Made by a program: the position numbers and the translations under genes. The notes beneath the pieces were generated by a model. The model had not been told where the DNA came from. It searched no databases and was given only the letters and a program-made list of their open reading frames with translations. Below, piece by piece: positions 1 through 6,049 of a DNA stretch of 20,617 nucleotides (the stretch's first letter is position 1; each line of letters begins with the position of its first letter). Source of the stretch: an uncultured Gemmatimonadota bacterium (GTDB taxonomy: Bacteria > Gemmatimonadota > Gemmatimonadetes > Gemmatimonadales > GWC2-71-9); contig CALGOK010000114.1 of assembly GCA_937961295.1 (NCBI GenBank), positions 1 to 20,617 of the forward strand, written 5' to 3'.

Positions 1-21
1 GCACCGGGAGATGCCGCGTGA
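1..21 (+). CDS. C-terminal end of an upstream gene (partial)
   Basis: Reading from base 1, the frame gives a short tail (A-P-G-D-A-A) and then TGA at 19-21. This TGA overlaps the GTG start of the next gene at 18-20 (GTGA), the usual stop-start overlap of translationally coupled genes. Only six residues are visible, so no function can be given. The call rests on the overlap geometry, and a chance stop is possible. Confidence 0.4.
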   Translation, partial: APGDAA

Positions 22-917
22 GGCGCGCGCTCACCCTCGCTGCCGCGCTCGCGAGCGGTGCACCGGCGGCCGCCGCCCCGCAGGCGGCGCGCACCGAAGT
101 GGTCATGCTCGGCACCGGCATGCCGCGGCCGCATCCCGACGAGGCCGGACCGGCCACCGCCGTGGTGGTGGGCGAGCGGGTGTTCCTCTTCGATGCCGGG
201 CGCGCGGTGATGCAGCAACTCGCGGCGGCGGGCCTCCCGGTCAGCGGCCCCACGGCAACGTTCCTCACCCACCTGCACAGCGACCACACCGTGGGGCTCC
301 CCGACCTCATCCTCACCTCGTGGGTGATGCGGCGCACCGTTCCGATGCCGATCTACGGACCACCCGGCACCGGGGAGATGATCGAGCACCTCCTCCGTGC
401 GTGGAGCATCGACATCCGCGTGCGCACCGAGGGGCTCGAGCGCGAGCCGGCCGGCGGGGAACGCGTGACCGTCCGCACCCTCGCGCCTGGCGTGGTCTAC
501 GACAGCGCCGGCGTGCGCGTCATCGCCATCCCGGTCCCCCACGGCGACTTCCCAGATTCGTACGGCTTCCGGATCGAGACACCCGATCGGGTGATCGTCA
601 TCTCCGGCGACACCGCGCCGAGCGACGCGATCCGCGCGGCCGCCACCGGTGCCGACGTGCTGGTCCACGAGGTCTACTCCGCCCGGCACCTCGTCCCCGA
701 GGACCGTCCCGGCGGTGAGCTCTGGCCCGCCTACATGCGGGCGTTCCACACCAGCGACGTCGAGGTGGGGGAGCTCGCCCGGGCCGCGGCCCCCGCGCTT
801 GTGGTGCTCACCCACGCGGTCCGGATGGGCGCAACCGACGAGGACCTCCTCGACGGAGTGCGCCGCGGCGGCTTCACCGGCCGCGTGGTCGTCGCCAGGG
901 ACCTCCAGCGCTGGTAA
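18..917 (+). CDS. Exported metallo-beta-lactamase-fold hydrolase, RNase Z-like
   Basis: A 299-residue zinc hydrolase of the metallo-beta-lactamase superfamily, closest in layout to the RNase Z/arylsulfatase-type branch. The visible metal-site motifs are HLHSDH at 85-90, His175 in PVPHGD, Asp198 in SGDT and His266 in VLTHAV; His244 in FHTS is another conserved-looking His. Residues 1-20 form a signal peptide (MRRALTLAAALASG, then an Ala-rich stretch), so it probably acts in the periplasm or outside the cell. That makes true tRNA processing unlikely. I chose the GTG at 18 because GGGAG lies 7 bp upstream, it overlaps the preceding stop as GTGA, and it places the signal peptide at the N-terminus. 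The frame stays open to the window edge, so a longer form cannot be excluded. The substrate is unknown; cyclic or phosphodiester bonds are an inference from the family. Confidence 0.85.
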   Translation: MRRALTLAAALASGAPAAAAPQAARTEVVMLGTGMPRPHPDEAGPATAVVVGERVFLFDAGRAVMQQLAAAGLPVSGPTATFLTHLHSDHTVGLPDLILTSWVMRRTVPMPIYGPPGTGEMIEHLLRAWSIDIRVRTEGLEREPAGGERVTVRTLAPGVVYDSAGVRVIAIPVPHGDFPDSYGFRIETPDRVIVISGDTAPSDAIRAAATGADVLVHEVYSARHLVPEDRPGGELWPAYMRAFHTSDVEVGELARAAAPALVVLTHAVRMGATDEDLLDGVRRGGFTGRVVVARDLQRW

Positions 918-930
918 TGAGCAGGCAGTC

Positions 931-946
931 GTCCCACGGTTGGGAC
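931..946 (+). terminator. Small hairpin after the MBL-fold gene
   Basis: GTCCCA (931-936) and TGGGAC (941-946) are perfect inverted arms around a CGGT loop, 14 bp after the TAA stop. There is no T-run, so rho-independent termination would be weak. It may instead be part of the leader of the next gene. Confidence 0.4.
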
Positions 947-955
947 ACAAACCGA

Positions 956-1049
956 CCAGAATTCTGGACAGGCACCCTCCTCCCGCCGACACATCCCACC
1001 GTAAGTCATTCAATATCAACATGTTGTGCCACGGGTCCGTCTCGGCACA
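956..1049 (+). promoter_or_regulatory. Structured leader upstream of the BIG2 lipoprotein
   Basis: This stretch is less GC-rich than its surroundings. It holds a perfect 12-bp palindrome CCAGAATTCTGG (956-967), a perfect 10-bp palindrome CAACATGTTG (1017-1026) and a hairpin. The hairpin has arms 1025-1034 and 1037-1049, pairing TGTGCC with GGCACA and ACGG with CCGT, with a 3-nt bulge. The palindromes have operator-like symmetry. AT-rich bases around 1010-1016 could hold a -10 element, but I see no convincing -35, so no transcription start is proposed. Confidence 0.35.
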
Positions 1050-1126
1050 GAGGCTGCCCTCCGTCCCGTCGCCGCCGCTGGGGCGGAGAAGCCGAACGCG
1101 ATCACCATGAGACGAACGAGTACCTG

Positions 1127-2140
1127 ATGCGAGCAATCCTTTCCGCGGCGCTGGCCGCCCTGACCCTGGCCGCCTGCGGCGACAACGGCACCACCCCGCC
1201 CCCGGGACCGGCCCCCGTGTATTCCATCGCGGTGTCCCCCGCGGACCTCACCCTGGCCATGACCACCACGCACGACCTCGAGGTGATCCTGTTCGACAAG
1301 GACGACAACGTCCTCACCGGCCGGACCGTCACCTACGCCTCCCTCAACCCGCTGGTCGCGACGGTGAGCAACACCGGCCGCGTGACCGGTGTCTCGGTCG
1401 GCACCACCAGGATCACCATCACCAGCGAAGGGAAGTCCACGTGGGTGGACACCGAGGTCGCCGAGATCGCGCCCGCAGTGGCCAGCGTGATGCTGTCGCA
1501 GGTGACGGCGTCGCTGCAGGTGGGTGAGTCGCTCGTCCTGGGTGCGGTGGCGCTCGATGCCAACAGCCAGCCGATCGCCAACCTGCCGGTCCAGTGGTCG
1601 TCCAACCGCCCCGGCATCGTGACGGTCAACACCCTCGGCCAGCTGCAGGCGGTGGCCGCCGGTGATGCCGTGATCACCGCCACCATCGGCGGGCGCTCGG
1701 CGAGCGCGCAGGTCTCGGTCACCGCGCCGCAGCCCACCATCACCACGTGGCAGCTTGTCGCCGTCGACCGCGGCGAGGTGACGACCACCATCGAGCGCGT
1801 GCTGATCGACCAGAGCGAGCACAGCACCACCTGGCGGATCACCGTGCTCGACGAGGGGTCGCTCAGCTGGAACGAGACCGCCGGCACCTGGCAGCAGCGG
1901 CTGGTGCTCCGCACCTTCACCCGCACCGAGTTCCAGGGCAACGTGATGATCGGCAACGTGGTGATCCGCACGGTTGCCACCGCCGGCACCAGCCGCGCGC
2001 TCTCACCAATGGGCTACTTCGAGTTCACCACCGCCGGTGGCGTGCAGTTCACCGGCGTGCCGGTGGCGGGCGGGATGGAAACCTTCCAGCAGCTCGAGGA
2101 GGGGCTCCGCGGCGTGCACTTGCGGTTCGCGCGGAACTGA
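1127..2140 (+). CDS. Lipoprotein with two BIG2 (bacterial Ig-like) domains
   Basis: A 337-residue protein. It starts with a lipoprotein signal (MRAILSAALAALTLAAC, lipobox Cys17) and a Pro-rich linker at 24-30. Two BIG2-type Ig-like repeats follow, at about 32-110 and 117-200; each has the characteristic V-S-P/L-S opening, a W/A-S-x-N/L-N-P centre and an A-G-x-A/T-I-T end. Residues 205-337 form a third, beta-rich region that I do not recognise. Such proteins are normally anchored by lipid and display Ig-like domains at the cell surface or in the periplasm, often for adhesion or as scaffolds. The frame is open back to 917, but the ATG at 1127 puts the lipobox in the correct place; the Shine-Dalgarno is weak. 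The gene stands alone on its strand and converges with the MscS pair. The specific role is unknown. Confidence 0.8.
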   Translation: MRAILSAALAALTLAACGDNGTTPPPGPAPVYSIAVSPADLTLAMTTTHDLEVILFDKDDNVLTGRTVTYASLNPLVATVSNTGRVTGVSVGTTRITITSEGKSTWVDTEVAEIAPAVASVMLSQVTASLQVGESLVLGAVALDANSQPIANLPVQWSSNRPGIVTVNTLGQLQAVAAGDAVITATIGGRSASAQVSVTAPQPTITTWQLVAVDRGEVTTTIERVLIDQSEHSTTWRITVLDEGSLSWNETAGTWQQRLVLRTFTRTEFQGNVMIGNVVIRTVATAGTSRALSPMGYFEFTTAGGVQFTGVPVAGGMETFQQLEEGLRGVHLRFARN

Positions 2141-2154
2141 GGAAGCGGGTTCCC

Positions 2155-2181
2155 GGCGCGCGTCAGCTCTCGGCGCGCGCC
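2155..2181. terminator. GC-rich hairpin at a convergent junction
   Basis: GGCGCGCG (2155-2162) pairs with CGCGCGCC (2174-2181) around an 11-nt loop. It sits between the stop of the BIG2 lipoprotein (2140) and the C-terminal codons of the MscS gene on the other strand, overlapping the latter's stop. It could end transcription from both sides. There is no T-run. Confidence 0.4.
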
Positions 2182-3074
2182 TGGGGCTTCCCCTCGCGGA
2201 GGTTGTTGTAGAACCGCTGCGTCGGGTAGGCGAAGTCGATGTCGTCCCGGTTGCCGAAGGCCGCCAGGATCTCCTCCCAGATCTTCTCCGCGGTGCCGCG
2301 CCGCTCGGTGGGGCGGCAGAGGTACCGCAGCGTCAGCACCACGCCGCTATCGGCCACGCTGGTCACCACCGTCGCGGGTCCCTCGAGCCGTGCCACGGCA
2401 TGCCGTCCGCCGCCGGGAGCGTGACCCACCTCGTCCCACCCCTCCGTGCCGCGGGCGTGGCGATGCACGATCTCACCGAGGATCGCCTTGGCATCCTGCC
2501 AGTTGCTCTCGAAGGTGATCATCACCGGCAGCTCGTTCCAGATCAGCTTGAGCGCGGTGTGGTAGTTGGCCTGTGCCTTCTGGAACACGAACGCGTTGGG
2601 GAGGTGGATCACCCGGCCGGTGTGCTGGTCGGCGTCCACCCAGTTGCCGATCTCGAGGATCGAGAACTGGAACAGCCGGATGTCGGTCACGTCGCCGCGG
2701 TGCTCGCCCACCTCCACCCGGTCACCGATCCGGAACGGCCGCCGCCACAGGATGAACAGCCATCCCGCCAGGTTGGTGAGCGGCTGGTTGAGCGCGATCG
2801 CGAGGCCCGCGGCGAGCAGGCCGAGGAAGGCCCCGAGCTCGCTGATGCCATCCGACCAGGTGCGTCCCACCAGCAGCAGGCCAGTGATCACCACCGTGTA
2901 GGTGACGATCTTTCGCGCCCGGAACCGCAGGTCGGGCTGCTCGATGCGGGGGATGAGGAAGCGGCCCAGCGCCCAGCGCACCAGCCAGAGCGCGGTGATG
3001 ACCACCGCGGTCTCGATCAGCCGGTCGCGGACCCCGGGGTCGAGGTCCGCCAGCCGCTGGAACAGGTCGTTCAC
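2163..3074 (-). CDS. Small-conductance mechanosensitive channel (MscS family)
   Basis: A 303-residue inner-membrane channel of the MscS family, which opens under membrane tension to release solutes during osmotic down-shock. Three membrane segments are visible at about 20-42, 55-72 and 78-98, the last being the pore-lining helix. The MscS beta-domain signature follows: RRPFRIGDRVEV at 111-122 and LPNAFVF at 158-164. A cytoplasmic alpha/beta domain runs to the end. The length is close to that of compact MscS (about 290 residues). Its GTG start overlaps the stop of the larger MscS-type gene upstream as GTGA, and it has no strong Shine-Dalgarno of its own, so translation is probably coupled. The pore-helix sequence (GAFLGLLAAGLAIALNQPL) departs from the E. 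coli Gly/Ala pattern, so gating and selectivity may differ. Confidence 0.88.
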   Translation of the reverse strand: MNDLFQRLADLDPGVRDRLIETAVVITALWLVRWALGRFLIPRIEQPDLRFRARKIVTYTVVITGLLLVGRTWSDGISELGAFLGLLAAGLAIALNQPLTNLAGWLFILWRRPFRIGDRVEVGEHRGDVTDIRLFQFSILEIGNWVDADQHTGRVIHLPNAFVFQKAQANYHTALKLIWNELPVMITFESNWQDAKAILGEIVHRHARGTEGWDEVGHAPGGGRHAVARLEGPATVVTSVADSGVVLTLRYLCRPTERRGTAEKIWEEILAAFGNRDDIDFAYPTQRFYNNLREGKPQARAES

Positions 3075-4657
3075 TGGCCCATGTCCGGAATCGTCGAGGC
3101 GTCGCCCTTCCGGATCGCCATGAATGCCGGCGAGGTGATCTCCACGCCGCCGCGGGCGAACTCGTCCTGGATCGCCGAGTGGAGCGCCGAAAGCGTGAAC
3201 CGCATCCGCGCCGCGTCGTGCGTGAAGGCGTTCAGCTCATAGGCCGGGTAGTAGTCATTGAGCCCCGTCTGCAGCACGAACGGCGCCGGCTCCTTCACGA
3301 TCCCTTCGGTGGCGGCCGCAGCGGCCAGCAGCAGCTCGTACACCCGGCGCCACGGGACGTCGTAGCCGATGGTGATCGTCGCCTGCAGCGCCACGCCCTG
3401 CTCGGCGGCCAGCCGGGTGTAGTTGAGCACCGAACCGCTTATCACCTGGCTGTTGGGGATCGTCACCTCGATGTTGGTGAGCGTGCGCACCCGCGTCACC
3501 AGCAGCGTCCGCCCCAGCACGTCGCCGAGCGTGTCGCCGATGCGCACCCGGTCGCCCACGTTGAACGAACGGGTGTAGGTGAGCAGCGTCCCCGCCACCA
3601 GGTTGGCCACCGCCCCGGTGGAACCCAGCGAGAACAGCACGCCCACGAAGATTGACACGCCCTTGAACGCGTCGCTGCCGGAGCCCGGGAGGTACGGCCA
3701 GAGCACCACCAGCGAGAACGCCAGCACCAGCACGCGCACCAGCTTGTAGGTCGGCTCCGCCCACTCGCGCTCGAAGCCCTGCAGCGTGATGGTCCCCGCC
3801 TCGATCGCCCGGAACAGGAACCGGATCAAGTGGAGCACCCAGCGCGTCACCAGCACGATGACCGCGATGAAGAACAGGTTCGGCAGGTAGTCGACGATGT
3901 TGCGGCCGACCAGCGACAGCGGCGCAAGGACGTATTCGAGGATCCGCCCGGAGAGCGGGCGGGTCCACGGGAAGAACGACAGGACGATGATCAGGTAGAA
4001 GTAGCCGAGCACCACCCAGGCCGCGACCCGGATGACGCGGACCGCGCCGAGCGCCGCATCGGCGATCCGGTCCGCGGTGAGCAGCTCGAGCTTCTGGAAT
4101 CGCAGGGTGGGGAGCCGCCCCGACGCACGCAGGAAGCCGACGAGGCGCTCGATACGCAGCATCACCTGGTGCAGCAGCCAACCGATCGCGAAGGCGATCG
4201 CCGTGGCCAGCAGCGCGAACGCGAGCCCACGGATGATCGCCTGCAACCGGTAGTCGCCCGAGCCGGCCGCAAACGCCGTGGCCAGCGCGTCGCGGTAGCG
4301 CGCCGCGGTCGCCTCGAGGCTGGCCCCCTCGGCCGTGGCGTCTCCGGCGAGCACCGACATCAGCGGCCGCTCGCCGAGCATGATCAGCGTGCGGCCCTCC
4401 TCCACCAGCACGTAGATCGAGTCGTCGCTGGCGGTGATGTCGCGCTCGAGCCGCGCCAATCGCGCCGCGATCGCGTCGGCGCGCTCGGTGGGGGTGAGCG
4501 GCCCCAGGGCGGCATGCACCCGCAGCACGGTGTCGCCGTGCACCACCACCGGGGCGCCCGGGCCGGGGGCCGCCGTCGTGTCAGCGGCATCCTGGGCGGG
4601 CAGCACGCCGGCCTGCAGCACCAGCAGCAGCGCGGCAACCACGGAGCGTATCGGCAT
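3071..4657 (-). CDS. Large MscS-family channel with N-terminal periplasmic domain
   Basis: A 528-residue MscS-type protein. The signal peptide (MPIRSVVAALLLVLQAGVLPAQ, 1-22) leads into a predicted periplasmic region of about 115 residues. Hydrophobic segments follow at about 139-163, 207-229, 254-280 and 305-323, then the pore helix at 332-360. The MscS core includes FNVGDRVRIG (365-374), IPNSQVISGSVLNYTR (400-415) and a C-terminal FARGGVEI (500-507) typical of the cytoplasmic domain. It is longer than MscS but shorter than MscK-type channels. The frame is open to 4789, but that extension would read through an intergenic repeat; the ATG at 4657 gives a clean signal peptide and has purine-rich bases just upstream. 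Its TGA overlaps the GTG of the second MscS gene. The two may form separate channels with different tension thresholds, or mixed ones; that is inference. Confidence 0.85.
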   Translation of the reverse strand: MPIRSVVAALLLVLQAGVLPAQDAADTTAAPGPGAPVVVHGDTVLRVHAALGPLTPTERADAIAARLARLERDITASDDSIYVLVEEGRTLIMLGERPLMSVLAGDATAEGASLEATAARYRDALATAFAAGSGDYRLQAIIRGLAFALLATAIAFAIGWLLHQVMLRIERLVGFLRASGRLPTLRFQKLELLTADRIADAALGAVRVIRVAAWVVLGYFYLIIVLSFFPWTRPLSGRILEYVLAPLSLVGRNIVDYLPNLFFIAVIVLVTRWVLHLIRFLFRAIEAGTITLQGFEREWAEPTYKLVRVLVLAFSLVVLWPYLPGSGSDAFKGVSIFVGVLFSLGSTGAVANLVAGTLLTYTRSFNVGDRVRIGDTLGDVLGRTLLVTRVRTLTNIEVTIPNSQVISGSVLNYTRLAAEQGVALQATITIGYDVPWRRVYELLLAAAAATEGIVKEPAPFVLQTGLNDYYPAYELNAFTHDAARMRFTLSALHSAIQDEFARGGVEITSPAFMAIRKGDASTIPDMGQ

Positions 4658-4727
4658 TCCTGAATCTCGCCACGGAGCGACGCCTGACAAGCCCACCCCC
4701 TTCGACGGCGCCGGATGGAACCGGGAC

Positions 4728-4801
4728 GGATGGCGGAGGATGGAGGATGGAGGACGGAGGATGACTTGCGGAACCCCTCTGTCCTCCATCCTCGGTCGTC
4801 C
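4728..4801. repeat. Heptamer array (GGAGGAT type) folded into an inverted repeat
   Basis: From 4728 to 4762, five consecutive 7-bp units fit the consensus GGAGGAT with scattered substitutions. From 4781 to 4801, three units of the complementary type (TCCTCC-like) run the other way. Arms 4743-4760 and 4776-4793 form an 18-bp stem with one mismatch (4756/4780) and a 15-nt loop. The element lies in the 146-bp gap between the haem beta-barrel gene (stop at 4804) and the large MscS gene. It could act as a terminator for the former, though there is no T-run. Confidence 0.75.
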
Positions 4802-4803
4802 GT

Positions 4804-5979
4804 CTAGAACGCGGTGACAAACCCCGCACTCACCCGCGTCCCCTCCTGCGCGATGTCGCGGGTGACCTCCGCGTTCACCTTGAAGTTGCGCCGCACCAGG
4901 TAGCCCACCCCCGCCGTGAGCGACTCATAGCGGTCCACGCCGGCCGGTCCTCCCAGCCGCACGTCCAGCACCGGCAGCTCGGCGGTGACCAGGTTGTAGA
5001 GCCCGAACGCGTGCCAGCGGCTCCCGGCCGGCCGCACCAGGAGCTCGACGAAGCCGCCCTCGGAAGCGACGTCGTCCACCCTGGCTCCGGTGAACAGCGG
5101 GTCGTCGTCGGTGCGGCGCAGGTACTGCAGGTTGAGCTCGGCGGCGCCGAGGGCGAGCGTGGCGTCACCACCCAGGATCGTCGCGCGATTGCGCACGCCA
5201 TCGACCTCGCTGCTGTTGCGGTAGGCGAACCCGCCGAGGCGCACCCCGTCGGCCAGGTCGCGCGTGATGCGCACCGCCCCGCCCTTGCCCGGCCCGGTGT
5301 CAAAGCGCCGGTTCTCCTCGGCGGCCCCGATCCCGTTGCCGTTGACGACCAGCGCGGTCAACCCGAACCCCGCCGCGTCCGCCACCAGCATCGCGCCGCG
5401 ATCGTAAGTCAGCGTGGTCGGGTCGTCACCGATCCTCGCGCGGTACGCGGCGTAGTCCTCGAACATCAGTCGCAGCTCGCGCTTGAACAGCGGATCGGAG
5501 ACCTGGAACTGGCCCAGCATCAGGTCCACCGGCTTGCCGCCGATGTCATTGACCTGCACGTACGCGTCCTCCACGCCGCCGTACTCGCCGCGCTCGAGCA
5601 GCATCGCGTAGATGTACCACGACAGCTTCGGCGAGATCGACCCGCTGCCGAGGAGCTTGAGGACGTATGGCGCCTGGAAGTCGCTCACCGTGCGGCCGCC
5701 CGAGAACGCCTGGGCATAGGCATCGAGCCGAAACGCCAGCGGCAGTTCGCTCGGCAACCACAACAGGTCGTCACCGGTGGCGACCGTGTCACGGGCACCC
5801 TCGGTCGGCGACATCCGGAACCCGTTGGCCGCGAACTGCTCGCCGAAGGCGGTGAGCGCCGGGACCGGGTTGTGGCACAGCTGGCAGCTCACCTTGTACC
5901 GGCGGGCGAACACGGGGATCGCCGATGCCGGCGAGGGCACCAACAGGAGGACCAGCATGGCCAGTGGCAGGAGGCGCAT
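4804..5979 (-). CDS. Secreted mono-haem (CXXCH) protein with outer-membrane beta-barrel-like body
   Basis: A 391-residue exported protein. Residues 1-20 are a signal peptide ending in SPASA. The mature N-terminus contains one c-type haem motif, CQLCH (Cys32, Cys35, His36), in the context RRYKVSCQLCHNPVPALTAFGEQF. The remainder has alternating polar and hydrophobic strands, aromatic girdles and a C-terminal Phe (SAGFVTAF), typical of an outer-membrane porin-like barrel. I infer that the haem sits at the periplasmic mouth of a barrel. A role in electron transfer or in coupling redox to transport is possible but unproven. TTG and GTG codons lie just upstream (5985, 5982), but GGAG is 7 bp before the ATG at 5979, so I use that. 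Downstream lies the GGAGGAT array; upstream are the CGAACAG array and the metalloprotease. Family recognition is moderate. Confidence 0.75.
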   Translation of the reverse strand: MRLLPLAMLVLLLVPSPASAIPVFARRYKVSCQLCHNPVPALTAFGEQFAANGFRMSPTEGARDTVATGDDLLWLPSELPLAFRLDAYAQAFSGGRTVSDFQAPYVLKLLGSGSISPKLSWYIYAMLLERGEYGGVEDAYVQVNDIGGKPVDLMLGQFQVSDPLFKRELRLMFEDYAAYRARIGDDPTTLTYDRGAMLVADAAGFGLTALVVNGNGIGAAEENRRFDTGPGKGGAVRITRDLADGVRLGGFAYRNSSEVDGVRNRATILGGDATLALGAAELNLQYLRRTDDDPLFTGARVDDVASEGGFVELLVRPAGSRWHAFGLYNLVTAELPVLDVRLGGPAGVDRYESLTAGVGYLVRRNFKVNAEVTRDIAQEGTRVSAGFVTAF

Positions 5980-6000
5980 CACCAAGCTCCGGGATTGGGG

Positions 6001-6049
6001 CTGTTCACTGTTCGCTGTTCGCTGTTCGCCGTTCGCTATTCGCTGTCAG
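6001..6049. repeat. Seven-unit heptamer array (minus-strand consensus CGAACAG)
   Basis: Bases 6001-6049 divide exactly into seven 7-bp units: three identical CTGTTCG copies (6008-6028), flanked by CTGTTCA, CCGTTCG, CTATTCG and a diverged CTGTCAG. The last unit contains the metalloprotease stop codon (6046-6048), and the array runs to within 21 bp of the next gene's ATG. No inverted arm is visible, unlike the arrays near 4730 and 14721. Confidence 0.85.

Noticed and set aside
6001..6049. CRISPR array
   Set aside because: The units are 7 bp and contiguous, with no spacers and no cas genes nearby.
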